The notes: generated by a model from the letters alone, not told the origin. Shown: positions 1-11,349, counted from the first letter of the stretch. The stretch is 64,000 nt of DNA from Lepeophtheirus salmonis (GCF_016086655.4 NC_052133.2:9074301-9138300), one strand, 5' to 3'. Numbers and translations are program-made.

Positions 1-1039
1 TCATGTGGGTGTTTTTGTGGGAGAAAAAAACAGAAAATCAAGATTCGAGCTGTCATTAAATATTTGTTTCTGAAAATTTCACCTTTCAATAGATTTAAAC
101 AACATACAACATGTAAAGGCTTCTTATGTTAAAATTTGACAATTCTAAGTCCATCCAACTTGAAATAATTGAAACAGAAATGAAAAGTGTCTTGTGAACA
201 ATTATTTTGCCGATAAAACGCAGAGAGCTATTTCGACGGATCACAGATGGGATCATTGTTGGGATAAGTATGTAAAGTTACATGGACACTGGTAAAAAAT
301 AAAAATTAAGAAGTTTTTTGTATCTTTCATAGGTCGGAAACTTTTGAGACCACCGTTATATTGAAGACGGTAAAAACATATGTTATTAAGACAGTTATAT
401 AAATTCATACAATGAAACGAAATGTAACAGTTCCCTAAGTCACTTAACCCAACATCTGAGCCAGTATTGAACATGTTTGGGCTTCGTTTTGTTTTGGTTA
501 AGTCAACACTGTTGTTCTCCCATTTTTTTTAATAAAATAAGCCGATTTTTGACTAGATTAGCCAAATTTGACTGTTTTTGACCCGAATTTTTTCACTCAG
601 TGGCTAGATTTTTGTAGGAGAAGTAAGAATACTTTGTTCATTTGTAGTGAAGGATACTGTGAGGAAGTCAAATAGGCTTGAGGAGAGGCTATTCTTGACT
701 CAAAAACATCGACAAATCTGTATCAAGAGTTTTATGAGTCCTATTTATGAATCAAACATCATGACGACCGGGGGATTTTCTTCTCTAATGAAGAATTTAC
801 GGAAGGTATAGTTACTTCCCGAATAATTAATCTATATTTCATAATGGCAATATATGGCAGTTTCTTGTTCAAAAAATGAATGAGATATTTAAGGAATTAG
901 AGTTGTTTTCGGATTGTTCGTTCTATAACGGGTAGCTATATTTGGAGGGTTTGTAATCACTGATCTAAACTTTTGCAAGCCGACAAACCAAAAGCACTAA
1001 TATATATATATATATATCCATCAATGGATTCTGATTAGT
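1..1039. other. AT-rich non-coding stretch
   Basis: I see no recognisable gene or repeat end here. The short open frames have no conserved motif. A (TA)n microsatellite of about eight units lies at 1000-1016, just before the first H1 copy. Confidence 0.6.
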
Positions 1040-1751
1040 TAGTAATGCAAGCACTACGAATTTGAAAATTTGACCACGATTTGAGACTGAACAAAATTGG
1101 TCGATATATTGAGATCAAATAAAATGTGTCCACATTTTGAAAATAATTAAGATTAAATCACTGTTTGGACCGAAATATCCTTCCAAATCGGTCTAATAAA
1201 AATTCTTCATACTGAACTGAAAAAAAAAAAAGATTTTTCACCAAGTCTTAACAATAATTTGGCCTCGATCGGTCCAGAGTAAAATTTGGATTGCCTTGTT
1301 TTTACAAAAAGAACAAGTCTAGATTTATCTCATTTAAAATTCGTTCTAGACGGATTCTATAAATGAATTATTGATGACGTCCGTTGTGTTTGTACAGCTC
1401 ATGAATCAGGAGTAAAGAGAATATTTGCCAATATATGGAGACCCCAAAAAAATCCGTTTATGTATTGAGACCGAAAAAATTGGTCATCGATTTGAAAACA
1501 ATCCACCCTAACATGCAAAATAAATCTACAAGGACGTAATATGAAGTTAAATTTGCTGAATATATTAGGCAGTTAGGGTCAGGCGAAAAATTTGTCCACA
1601 GATTGAGACCAGACATAAAAAAAAGTGGATTTGGGATTTGAAAACGATGAAATTTCTGTCTGGACCAAAACAACCCTTCAAATCGCTCTTAAACCCCACT
1701 TAAGAACGAGCGTTGAAATAAAATTCGGTCTTGAACCGAGTCTCAAAACTA
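1040..1751 (+). mobile_element. H1 hAT-like element, 5'-truncated copy
   Basis: The stretch is built of H1 sequence: repeated gaccgaa/ggtctgg words, a block with 'tgaattattgatgacgtc' near 1362-1380, and the family's right end at 1732-1751 (ccgagtctcaaaacta, a decayed CAACACTA terminus). No transposase reading frame is present, so it is non-autonomous. The left terminus TAGTGTTG is not visible, so the start is approximate. Assignment to hAT rests on the 8-bp terminus type and on target duplications seen in the copy at 33390-35202. Confidence 0.6.
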
Positions 1752-2489
1752 ATAATCTACATTTCCGTAGACTTCATTCATTTATCAATTAACCACAAAG
1801 AGAGTAGGATTCTTATCAAAGAAAACAAGCCTTTTTTTCCCCACAAGAATAATAAAATATGTTTAACATACATCGGTATCAATCAGGAGACCTCCTTTGA
1901 GGACACGCCGATCATATTGACTCAGAGTAAGCAAAACAATATAATAGATTCCTAAATATTCATGCTTCATTACTGGAGAAAAGGATTATACTAATAATGT
2001 TCTCGGCGTCTGAGTAGTTTCTTTTTCGCTATGGGCTCAAGAGGACCACCATCATCGCTACTAACCAGATTATGATTATTTTCCGCCTAATTAACTCATC
2101 TCGGAGCATTTTCTTTCTTCAAAAGGAAAGAAAAAAAGATGATTTGCTAATTGATGTTAATGAAATGTCCAAAGAAAATTATTTTTGAGCTATTTTGTGT
2201 TATTTACGAGGATGTAATATGAAGATTTGCATACTATTGAAATAACATAGGCAATATGTAAAAAAAATGAGATAAATGGATTTTCATATTAATCCATTAA
2301 TCACAAAAGTAATTGCTCAAATAAAAAATGAAGCCCATTACCAAAATGAATTTAAACAAAGCTTGTAGGTACATACAAAATGAGAGTCTAAGTACCTATA
2401 TCTAATATGCCTACATTATTATAAATTGCTTACATACTACAATATATGCAATTTGGATTTAATATGTGACGCGTCAGCAAAAAAGTTTT
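1752..2489. other. Non-coding stretch, nothing recognised
   Basis: AT-rich sequence with short open frames only. The part after about 2210 has weak K375-like words but no clear unit. I support no gene here. Confidence 0.5.
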
Positions 2490-2705
2490 GTATTCTTTAA
2501 AGACGAATTATCTTCAATTTCCATCAACAAATTGTTCTTATTAACGATAGGGATGTATTTTGCATTGCACTTTAATTAGCCAAAAATGGATTGTCACAAT
2601 AAAAGATCATAAAATTGACAGATTTTATGGTTGAAAGGTGGGATATTGGGTTTTATTAAGTTTCATAAATCAAATAAAGATTTTAAATTATAGCTGAAAA
2701 ATGTA
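2490..2705 (+). repeat. K375 repeat fragment
   Basis: The fragment carries the K375 order: 'atcaacaaattgttcttattaa', then 'gccaaaaatggattgtcacaataaaag', 'ttttatggttgaaagg', 'aagtttcataaatcaaataaag' and the 'ttatagct' end. It is a single partial unit in the same orientation as the array at 11350-12830. Both element ends are missing. Confidence 0.65.
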
Positions 2706-2713
2706 AGAATCTA

Positions 2714-3180
2714 AAATCTGGTGCGTCAGCAGGGAGTGGGCTGGATGTGCTGTAATACCCCCTCAAAAAAAAAAAAAAAGGATTTTTTTGATTTTTTATA
2801 AAAAAAATTTATGTCAGGATAAAAAAAATTTACGCAAAAATGGGAAGAAAATGTTTTTTTCACACAATTTATTTTCTTAAAAAAGGTAATTTTTTGTAAA
2901 TAGCAATGGATTTTTATTTTTTGCAAAAAATGTAATGTTTAGTGAGTAGCTTTGCATTTTTTTTTTTTTTTTCAAAACATTAAATATTTGAAATTCAGTT
3001 TTGAATTATTTTTTAAAAACAAAAATTAATTGTTTCTGAATAGCTGAGAATTTTTGAAAACCTTCTCAAAAAATTAAATTTTTACTGAAAAGTGATGTTT
3101 GAAAATTTTTTCAAAAAATTCGATTTTTTTTTTTTTTTTTTTTTTTTTTTCAAAAAACTTTTGAAAACCAAGCTTCCTCA
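2714..3180 (+). repeat. GW T-rich repeat
   Basis: The head reads gcgtcagcagggagtgggct (2714-2733), matching the GW head CAGGGGCGTCCGCAGG...GTGGGCTGGAGGGG. The body is a degenerate run of about 45-50 bp units of the type 'ttttgtgaatagctgtggat' with T and A homopolymers, including a run of 28 Ts around 3124-3151. The run abuts the mariner relic. Function unknown; the family is dispersed at least ten times in the window. Confidence 0.7.
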
Positions 3181-3188
3181 AACAAAAA

Positions 3189-4127
3189 TGGTTGCAAAAA
3201 GAAATCAGATTGCTGCTTTGATTTGAACCTACCACAGCACACCTCAAATTGTCAAGATTGTTGGGATCGAAAGGCACAACGAGTACAGGGTCAGACAGCT
3301 CACGAAAGAGAGCAAAAGCCTTAAAGTCTAGCCCAGTAGTAGAAGACCGGTGAAACTGACCCCAGAAGTGACCAAGAAAGCGTTTGAGGTCAAGCCCACA
3401 ATGTCTATGACCAAATTTGCCAAAAAGAAGTTTACAAGACGATCAAGGCCGCCGGGGAAAGTCCAAGAGGTACGGGGGATAAAAATGAATGAATCTACAG
3501 CAACAAAATGCCCGTTTGGTGCAGGCCAAACGCCTCCTTAACGACCTGAATTGCATTGGCAACTGTGTGATCTTCTTCTCGGATGAATAACATTCACTGT
3601 CGACCCGTCTTCAACAAGCAGAAAAATCGGATTGTTTGCATTGTAAACACTTCTAAAGACTTCTGCCACGTGTCCAAGACGGCTGGACGCATGTCCTATC
3701 CTACTGGAAGACGTAAGACGCCTTACCGACTTCTTGGTGATCTTGAGGAATTAAGGTATTACCTTGGTCCTCAGCGTTATAGCTTCTGATGGAAAGAAAA
3801 ATCATCCATTATTTTTCAAGGTTGGACGGAAAATCGCCTAGAGGCCAACTATAAGGTGCTTAGGTACACCATCTTGCCATGGCTAAAGACCGACTACCCC
3901 GAGGAAAACTACGTCTGGATCTCCTCTCACACGTCCACCAAGTGAAAAAAGTTATGCACAGATAACATGGTTCGATTCTAGACCTCACACTTAAATGCGG
4001 ACTCATTGAATTTCTCCATAGTCGCTGCATGGGACAACTTGTCAGTGGAGATTGCCATCAACTCTTGCATGGCCTTCAGGCGACGTGTAAAGACTGTGAT
4101 TGATAATGAAGGTGCCCATATTATGTG
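3189..4127 (+). pseudogene. mariner-like transposase pseudogene
   Basis: Decayed transposase of the Tc1/mariner superfamily (DDE/D enzyme that cuts and pastes its own element at TA). It starts at an ATG at 3189 (MVAKRNQIAALI). Readable blocks follow in shifting frames: KLTPEVTKKAFEVKPTMSMT (3350-3409), a DNA-binding region; RLLNDLNCIGN...FFSDE with the first catalytic Asp (3532-3582); the VxNTSKDFCHVSKT block (3637-3690); VIASDGKK (3778-3801); and the C-terminal RRRVKTVIDNEGAHIM ending in TGA at 4125-4127. At least five frameshifts and several stops make it dead. The second catalytic HQD block is not recognisable. Inverted ends were not found. Confidence 0.85.
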
Positions 4128-4199
4128 AAAAAAGTTTTGCAAAATCTTTGTAACGCCTCTCTTGCCCACCCTCTACGGACGCCTCTTTTGATCTATAGA

Positions 4200-4262
4200 T
4201 TCGGCCAAGAACGAACTTTTTTAAAAAGAACGGTCTAGGATTTTCAGACCGAGACCCTACGC
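4200..4262 (-). repeat. H1 terminal fragment
   Basis: The words 'aacggtctaggattttcaga' and 'ccgagaccctacgctatt' are the reverse complement of the H1 left end (compare 45930-45990). The terminal CAACACTA is decayed. It lies directly downstream of the mariner relic. Confidence 0.5.
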
Positions 4263-4755
4263 TATTAATTATTCAAACTCAACATAATTAATATGTAATA
4301 TGACGTAAAAACGAGTAAACAAAGGTTCTTTTAATTCTAATGAATTCTATGGTTCAATATTTTGGTTTTACATACATAATATAATGTCCTGCGTCTAATC
4401 GAGGACAATGAAGTTCACACGAAGGGGGGTCATTGTCTTTTGAGGTGTTGTTTCCTTTCCTCTTTTTTTTTTTTTTTTTTATCTCTTTTCTTATTATTTC
4501 TTGCAGAAATAATAAGATTCTTTGAAAGAGATAAAAAATACAAAACAATATCTTTTCTTGTTATTCATTTAATCCCTCAATACATTCAGAGTAACTACAA
4601 CTACAAGAGTTCAAGAAAGAAATAAACATAATCGGTCGTTGTACATCAAGAAAAATAATAGGAGGAATAACGTCATAAGGTTCCTAAACATTTTCCTGTT
4701 TCATGACTACATCAAACGACGATATAATCATTAGTGTAGGGGTTTGCTCTGAAAA
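4263..4755. other. Non-coding stretch
   Basis: AT-rich sequence containing a T run near 4463-4480. No gene, transposase motif or family end is visible. Confidence 0.5.
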
Positions 4756-5190
4756 CAGGGGCGTCAGGATTATATTTGGGGAGAGGGGTTGTGGCCTTGT
4801 CTATGATTGTTGTTGTTTTTTAATCCAAAAATTAAAAAATTTCGAAGAAAAATTCTCAAATCTACAGCTATTCACAAAAAATTTAGTTTGTTTAGAAAAA
4901 TAAATCGAAAATCCCTACCTCTTCAGAAAATAATTTAATTTTTTGGAAAAACACTTCAAAAATCAAAAGTTATGCATGAAAAAAATTAAATTTTTATAAA
5001 AAAATTTCAAAAATTTAGTTATTTTCAAAAATTTAGTTTCTATTTTAAAATTTTTTGGGAAAAAATCAAAAATCTATAGTAATTTAAAAAATATCAATTT
5101 TTTGGGAAAAAATCAAAAATCTATAGTAATTTAAAAAATATCAATTTTTTTCCAAAAGTTAAATTAAATTTCAAATATTAAATTATAGAA
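4756..5190 (+). repeat. GW T-rich repeat
   Basis: The head CAGGGGCGTCAGGATTATAT starts at 4756 and resembles the hAT-type terminus of the GW family. The body consists of degenerate 'aaaaaatttaatttt' units. It contains an exact 47-bp tandem duplication at 5051-5097 and 5098-5144. The far end is not defined. Confidence 0.65.
5051..5144. repeat. Perfect 47-bp tandem duplication
   Basis: Two adjacent 47-bp units beginning 'ttttttgggaaaaaatcaaa' are identical base for base, while the surrounding GW body is strongly diverged. This points to a recent replication-slippage or unequal-exchange event. Confidence 0.85.
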
Positions 5191-5284
5191 AAAGAAAAAA
5201 CAAACCGAGCTCAAAAATACTATCAATTAAAATCACTACTCATCATATTATATAGGTATATATTTTTTAAATCAAGCTATTATT

Positions 5285-5406
5285 ATGTCTTTTTCACTCT
5301 TGAGGAGAGAACATTCTAAGTATTAAGTAGCTACGTGTGAGTCTGCCCATGACAAATGTAGAGCAATACGAATGATTTTCTTAAGGAGTCATCTTCCAAA
5401 TGATTG
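5285..5406 (+). repeat. A repeat, left part
   Basis: Contains 'cttgaggagagaacattcta', 'tattaagtagctacgtgtga' and 'cttaaggagtcatcttccaa', matching in order the A copies at 8830-9410 and 53960-54460. It is interrupted by the element at 5407-5685 and resumes at 5686. Confidence 0.6.
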
Positions 5407-5685
5407 CAGGGGCGTCCGCAAGATTAGAAAATAAATCTTTAAAAAAAGTTATTTTCTTCCATTATGTTTTTTTTTTTAAAGTCCTTAAATTTTTTTTTTT
5501 ACTTCAATGACCTTTTTTTATGAAGAATAATTGAAAACTTATTTTCTTAATGACCTTTTTTAAGAAAACAAATCCTTAAATTGATTTTGGGGGGGGCTAG
5601 TTTGTTTTCCATTAAAGTGATTTTTTTTAATTTCTCCATTTCTATTTTTGGGGTGGGCTGGAGGGGAGATCCTGCGGATGCCCTG
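5407..5685 (+). mobile_element. Short GW element with both inverted ends
   Basis: The left end CAGGGGCGTCCGCAAGATT and the right end ATCCTGCGGATGCCCTG are inverted repeats (one base shorter on the right). The 279-bp body holds T-rich GW sequence and 'ggggtgggctggaggggaga' close to the right end. It has no coding capacity. The terminus is hAT-like (CAGGGG), but the flanking 8-mers (aatgattg and cttgtctg) do not match, so the superfamily call is tentative. It sits inside an A repeat. Confidence 0.65.
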
Positions 5686-5760
5686 CTTGTCTGTATGTCA
5701 ATGCCTAATGACCCTCTGTAATCCCGGTTACTACCGCTAGATTTGATAAAATAAAGAAAC
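5686..5760 (+). repeat. A repeat, right part
   Basis: The words 'taatgaccctctgtaatccc' and 'ggttactaccgctag' correspond to 'cattactccgggcaatgccg...ccactag' in the A copy near 9342-9376. It continues the interrupted copy upstream. Confidence 0.5.
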
Positions 5761-5799
5761 CTCAAGTCCTTAAGCACATCTTGTGATCCTGTGTATTTT

Positions 5800-6310
5800 T
5801 AGCTGGGCAGGCTTTTTTTTTTTTTTTTGAATTGGTAATCTCAGGAATGAATTTTCTTTCCCAAAACCTGTTTGAACATTTGTGTTTGTTCTTAAAACAC
5901 CAAGAGAGTAACCTTCAGGATTTGTTACAGAGATGAAATGTAGGTCCTTTTAAACTCAGAATAGACTGAAGGATCGGCATCTGAGTAACTCTTGCATACG
6001 TACTTGTTTAATTACTTCTCCTTCTCATCCCTCAACAAAGCCGATGATCGCTGATCTATCATGACTGCTAATCTGCTCTCCTCTAAAACATTCTTCAAAT
6101 TATAAGGGTGTTTACGTTATTTTCGGTTTCTCTTCTTTAACATGCTCCAAATTCACACAATTTTCGTCCATACTTATGTTAGACACTTTATTATTGTCAA
6201 AAGCAATATTTTTAACTAACACTCCTTATATAAAATCATATCTATGTTCAAGAGGCCTGAAAATACCTAATTTAGAAACATAAATCTAATTGATTCCCAA
6301 ATAAAATGGC
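5800..6310 (+). repeat. R repeat followed by M-like tail
   Basis: Order shared with 60725-61120: poly-T, 'gaattggtaatc', 'aatgaattttcttt', 'agagtaaccttcaggatttg', 'gctgatct', 'aaacattcttcaaatt', 'ggtttct'. A 'gaggcctgaaaatacct' piece at 6252-6268 resembles the AGGCCT-flanked part of repeat M. No reading frame is supported. Confidence 0.55.
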
Positions 6311-6722
6311 TGGAGAGGCCTTAAACTTTATTACTTCAAGAGGGGAGGGGTCTCATCATACCTATTTATTATGGAGGAGTAAGTCAGAATGGATTTGGGA
6401 ATATGTAGATGTACTTATTATATACTATTTGTAGTTGATAGATTGGTAGGACTAGGAGCTCCAGGTGTCGTCTTGCAAGGTGTTTTACACTCATAAAAAC
6501 GAATAACACATTGATATCTATCATTATTGTTATTATTATTATTATTAGGTAGGTAACTCAGCTGTTCAGCTGGTATATGTATATACAAAAAGAAAAGATT
6601 TTTATTTAAATAAAGATTTTTTCCAACTATTTTTCTAAATTAATAATACGTATTTTATCTTCATTTTATGAGACGAGACACAAATCATTATTTGCTTTGT
6701 TACTTTTTAGATAAACATAAAT
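6311..6722. other. Non-coding stretch
   Basis: AT-rich DNA with an (ATT)n run at 6525-6546. Nothing else recognised. Confidence 0.5.
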
Positions 6723-7683
6723 TAGTGTTAGGGTCCAAAAATCCTAGACCAGTCTGAGAGCCTTATGATTTTTAGAGGACCAAATAAATTCAGTCCTTTA
6801 AAGTAGTTCAGTTTATATCTGCTCACAAAAAAAATTGTTAAGGATCGGCCTCATTTAAAATTCGGTTTAGACCGATTCTCGGAAATGAATTATTGATGAC
6901 GTCAGCTGTGCTTCGAAATTGGAAACGCTGACTAACAGTAACGTCACGTGGACCAAACTATCCTTTTAAGAAGTTTAATCTATACGGATTTAAGATAAAT
7001 TTCTTAGCTTTAACCGATTCCATTAATGAATTGTTTATAAAGTTAGTTGTGTTCTAATATAACGACCTAAAATAACTTAACGCAGACCAAAATATATTTT
7101 TAAGTAGTTTAATCTGGACTGGTTTCACAGAATTTTTTAGGTTCGACCGATTCAATAGATAAATTGTTAATGACGTAAGTTGTATTTTAAAATCGGAAAC
7201 ACCAACCTCCAATAACATCACGTTTACCAAACTATCCTCAATAAAAGTTCGGTCCGGATTCGTCGCAAAGAAAAAACCGATTTTATAAATGAATTGTTAA
7301 TGATGTCGGTTGTGTTTCAAAATTGAAAACACCGACCTACAATAATGTCACGTAGACAAATTATCCGTTTAAGAACTTTTTTCGGGACAGATCTCAGATA
7401 AAAAATCGGACTGGACCGATTTTATATATGAATTGTTGATAACGTCATTTAAAATGTTGAACATCTACCTACAAAAACGTCATATGAAGATAAATGTGTT
7501 GCAAAAATCATGTCTGTAAAAATCATAAATCAGGCGGATAAGAGCGAACCCCAGTTCATAGATTGAAACCGAAAAAATCGGTCCAATATTCGAAAACGAT
7601 TAAATTTTGGTTAACGCTCTGAAATTGCAGTCCAAAATGGAAAAATTTTGGTCCGGGACTGAGTCTCAAAATAAATATATATA
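6723..7683 (+). mobile_element. H1 hAT-like element with tandem subrepeats
   Basis: Starts with TAGTGTTAGGGTCC at 6723 and the H1 left block 'aatcctagaccagtctgaga'. It ends in 'ctgagtctcaaaata' at 7683, a decayed CAACACTA terminus. Inside are five diverged subrepeats, each with a 'gaattgtta..tgacgt' core at about 6892, 7030, 7162, 7292 and 7431, so a spacing near 130-139 bp. The first holds a perfect TGACGTCA (6897-6904). No transposase is encoded. Flanking 8-mers are too diverged to prove a target duplication. Confidence 0.7.
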
Positions 7684-8213
7684 TTGACTGTACCGAAATG
7701 ACAAAATTGGAAATTTGGTATCTCCGGATATTTTTTATTTGGTATTTTATTCCTTTAAACAAGAAAATAACCATCAAATGTCCAAAAAATTGCTCCTTTA
7801 AAGACATGTTTTGATTTGGGAATCTTTAAAATGTCAAAAAATAGAAAATTTTGGTATTGTTTCATTAAAATTATCGATTTGAATCCAGTGAAATAATTTT
7901 ATTTAATTAAGTATAATAGATCAAGCATATATGTATTTTGCAACAATATTTAGACACTCCTTCGCTAAGTTGCTTCAAAGGATGAGTATTTTAATTCAAG
8001 CAACCTGCCAATATCTCAACTTTGGTGACTAAGGTACACCCTAATATTAGGTATCCATGTACTTCAGAACCAAAAAATGTTCAAAATATAACCATGTTCA
8101 TTTTTATTTTCTTATACAAATTTAGATCTACTCAGACGTGATAATTTATTGTATTAAAAGATTCAAGGGATACTTGAGATTTTGAAAGAATATTTTACAA
8201 GTGGTACATAACT
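7684..8213. other. Non-coding stretch with an H4 end fragment
   Basis: Mostly unrecognised. At 8166-8210 'gatacttgagattttgaaag...ttttacaagtggtacat' matches the right part of the H4 element at 14355-14392, without the terminal CCCTG. Confidence 0.5.
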
Positions 8214-8720
8214 CAGGGGAGTCCCAAAAGGGATGAGCTGGAGGGGTAGTAGTCCACCACCCAAACTTTTTACTTGAAAATTTTATATTTGCATTTTTTT
8301 TTCTCAAAAAATTGTATATTTGAAGTTTAATTTAATTTTTTGTAATTTTTAAATTTTTCTCCACCAAATTTAATATTAATTTTTTTTTTCAAAAAATTTA
8401 TTATTTCAATTTTTTTCAAAAAATTTAATAATTTAATTTTTTAGTAATTTTTTGTTAACAATGGTGGATTATGAATTTTTTAAGAATATATATGGATTTT
8501 CCATTTTTTTTTTTTTTTTTTTTTGAATAGTTGTGGATTTTTAAACTCTTTCGAAAAAATTCAATTTTTAGAAAAAAAAAAATAATTTAATTTTTCAAAA
8601 TTTATTTGCAATAGATTTAATTTTTCAATTTTTTTTTTCCAAAACAATTTAAATTTTACATTTATTTTCAAAAAAAAAATCCAAAAATAAAGCCCAAAAA
8701 AAAAAAAAATAGAATCCTGC
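8214..8720 (+). repeat. GW T-rich repeat
   Basis: Head CAGGGGAGTCCCAAAAGG at 8214 followed by 'gatgagctggaggggtagta', then the T-rich body with 'tttttgaatagttgtggatt' units and a run of about 21 Ts at 8504-8524. A short hairpin-like pair 'agaatcct...aggattct' lies at 8711-8737. Confidence 0.65.
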
Positions 8721-8829
8721 TCTCCGTAGGATTCTATTTTTTAAATCAATATTTCAAAAGTAACACATCACTAAAAAAAAAAGGGCCCTAGAATCCCTGA
8801 GAATATTTTGATCAAAGAAATAAGAATGC

Positions 8830-9412
8830 AGATGTGTGCACATGGCATCGAACTTATATACAGAGTCTACAGTATATAGTGTTCCCTGATGTATATCATA
8901 TAAATATTTTTTATATAAGAAATAGTAATGTAGTTGTATTTATCAAATATTGCAGCCTTGTATTACTGTTAGCTTATATGATGTGTCACTTATGTATATC
9001 ATACGCATTTTCAGTATATGTTAAGATTTGAATAAAATATCAACGCTGGATTGTAAAAACAAATTAACTCTTGAATGTGTTTTGTATGTAGCATTGTGGT
9101 TTTGTTGTGAGCACTTTAGAGACCAAAGTACTCATCAGTCATCACATCATCTTAATATATTTCTTCAAACTCTTATTATTATACTTTTATTCTTCAGAAG
9201 AGAACACATCATATAAAAGTAATGAGTTGTCACGTGTAATTGTGCTCATTAAAAATAGGGAATAACCCTGAGCCTTTCTTGGGGAGTTATCTTCTAAATT
9301 ACATATTAAAGTGGGGGGAATTGGTTCTTAAGCTGACGCCTCATTACTCCGGGCAATGCCGGGTATTGCCACTAGTAAATAAAAAATCCGTCTGCAAAAT
9401 TACAAATGTGGA
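8830..9412 (+). repeat. A repeat, uninterrupted copy
   Basis: This copy carries all A landmarks in order: 'ccaaagtactcatcagtcat' (9122-9141), 'cttcagaagagaacacatca', 'agtaatgagttgtcacgtgt', 'cttggggagttatcttct', and the GC-rich 'actccgggcaatgccgggta' (9346-9365). The copies at 5285-5760 and 53960-54460 are interrupted by insertions, so this one is the best guide to the unbroken sequence. The open frames inside are not conserved between copies. Confidence 0.6.
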
Positions 9413-9480
9413 CTATAATTATATATGTGGCGTGTTAACGTAAAAAAAATCTTGAACATAAATCAAGATAAGAAGAAAAT
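9413..9480 (-). repeat. K375 terminal fragment
   Basis: 'tatatgtggcgtgttaacgt' and 'aaaaaatcttgaacataaat' match the K375 end at 19323 and 42805. The core is absent. Confidence 0.5.
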
Positions 9481-9683
9481 CCCAAGTACTTATATTTTTC
9501 TTCATAAATAGCAAATGGTCTGAAAATTATCGGGGTTCAATCATAGATGGCGCTATTTTTCATTTTTTTTTTATTCACCTCATTTTCAGTTAGTACAAAC
9601 TGTCAAAATTTCATGACAAACTGTTCTTTAGTTAATGAGTTATTGTGCTAAGTATGACGCAACTTTTATTATTTACAAAAAAA

Positions 9684-10075
9684 AATGGATTAAAAACAAT
9701 TTAATGTTTTAATTTGACACTCCTTTTTTATGGTAAAAAATAACATTCTATCTAAGAAATGGATTGAAAAGTGTTATGTGGACTCCAATCCATCACAAAC
9801 AATAACTTAACTTTGGATTGCTGACTTCAAACGGAGTCGTAGAGACGCCAATGATGCAAAACTCAGTGAACGTCCAAATGAGACGATAAGTACAGAAAAC
9901 ATCAAAAAAATCCAGAAAATAGTCTTGAGTGTTTGGAAAGTGAAGTCTCTTAGATAGGCGAATGATAAAGATCTTTTCAAAGTAAGCAACGCGTTTGCTC
10001 TCTATTGGTCAAAAACAAAAACGTGCTGATGAATCCGAGTAGTGTTTAGCTATGTTTAAACGTTAGCTATAGTTT
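9684..10075 (+). pseudogene. mariner transposase, N-terminal half
   Basis: Decayed N-terminal DNA-binding region of a mariner transposase. From the ATG at 9684 one reads MDxKQFNVLI with a stop at codon 3, then KKWIEKCYVDSNPSQT, IADFKRSRRDANDAKLSERP and ENIKKIQKIVLSVWKVKSLR (paired helix-turn-helix, DAERSGRP-type linker). After a frame change the block QKQKRADESExCLAMFKR follows at about 10007-10063. Downstream catalytic domain is missing. Stops at several positions make it non-functional. The word 'ggcgctatttttc' upstream may be part of the element's end, but no TIR pair is visible. Confidence 0.8.
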
Positions 10076-10621
10076 GTTTGGTTTAAGAGACATACATATA
10101 TTGGTCCTGATATATGTAAATGAAAGTAATTCATTTGTAGTGTATCGAGATATCCCGATGGTAAAAAAAAGGATAATTGGAACACACTATTTCATATCCT
10201 CGGCTCCTCTTTCATACATACAAACAAGAGGATTAAGGATCTCCTCTTGAACATAAAAGGTCAAAATATTAGGAATGATGCGAGGATTAATCTAACTACA
10301 TAGTAAAGGGTTGGAAAGAGCGAGCCTCCGGCTCTTGTTGATATGAATAGTCCTCAATGTCAAGAGAGCATGAGCTTAATTTATCACTATGGTTTGCTAT
10401 CTCAATGGACAGGTGCTCAATTTAACTATGATTGCTCCTCTGCACAACGTCATAAACGTAAATAAACACATACAAACATAGGTATAATAATATATTTTCA
10501 ACGGTTAACGAAAAATAATAAAAATTGATAGTAAATAATACATAAGGAAAAAAAGATATGATGGAAGGGCTTTTTTTAAATATAAAGTAAGTAGAACTAT
10601 GGCCTGTCAACACAAAAACAA
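10076..10621. other. Non-coding stretch
   Basis: No repeat end or conserved frame was recognised in this AT-rich interval between two mariner relics of opposite orientation. Confidence 0.5.
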
Positions 10622-11130
10622 CCTATAACCTTGAGCTCTTCCAGCGATCCAATTTCTATCTTCTTAATCGTTGCAAATATCCGTTCTTTCATAGGTTTCT
10701 CCAGTTTTGGTAACAAAAAAAAAATCACATGGAGTCAATTTGGGTGATCATGGTGGCTGAAGCATGATTGTGGAGTTGTTCTTGGCCAAAAAATGCGACA
10801 ATCATTTGCATCAAAATTAAAAAGTTTTGAAAAAAAACATTGCATACACTCGTCTCACGTTCAAAGCATACAAAAAAATGTCAATATCTTCATCAACTTC
10901 TCTGATAGTGGTTCGGCGGTTTTTAAAAACAATTTTCTTCACTGCTTCAACGTTTTTATATATTGTTGACGTGCTTGAGGACCCAGAACGAGGTTCGTAA
11001 TTGACTTCTTCCCGGCTATTTTTTTTTACTCAAAACAGTTTCTCCATATGCCATTGTTAACATTTTAAGTATATCAGAGCACTTGATTTCATTTTTTATA
11101 GAAAATGGATGCAAATTCCTTCATCCATAT
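10622..11130 (-). pseudogene. mariner transposase relic with internal deletion
   Basis: Read on the minus strand from about 11125: MKSSALIYLKC..MAYGETVLS region, then SRE..NYEPRSGSSSTSTIYK, NVEAVKKIVFKNRRTTIREV and the DNA-binding block. After a deletion comes the C-terminal part: FLAKNNSTIMLQPP.SPKLT, PCDFFF with the third catalytic Asp, then PKLEKPMKERIFATIKKIEI and GSLEELKVIGC (about 10700-10622). The second catalytic block is deleted and frameshifts break the frame. The arrangement fits a mariner subgroup whose third motif is SPDLAPCDFFLFP, from family knowledge. Confidence 0.8.
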
Positions 11131-11349
11131 TTTTCGAAAACAAAAAATCGTCGAACGTGCAAAATACTTCCAACCGTTATGCCTCGCACAAAGAAGCTAA
11201 ACATATTATATAGCGGACACAGTAAATGTATGTTATTGACGAGTGTACTAAAATAAAAAAATGGAGCATAGCAAATGTACGTTGCCCACGAAATTGGAAA
11301 AGTCAATTTTACTTTTTGAATCCACATCGTACCTCTAAAATTCATAGGT
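11131..11349. other. Non-coding spacer
   Basis: No feature recognised between the mariner relic and the K375 array; a 74-codon minus-strand open frame here has no recognisable motif. Confidence 0.4.

Noticed and set aside
9346..9376. GC-rich 'ccgggcaatgccgggtattgcc' as a tRNA or structured RNA
   Set aside because: No cloverleaf or A/B box can be formed; it is part of the dispersed A repeat.
11121..11345. 74-codon minus-strand frame next to the mariner relic
   Set aside because: It does not continue the transposase and has no motif.
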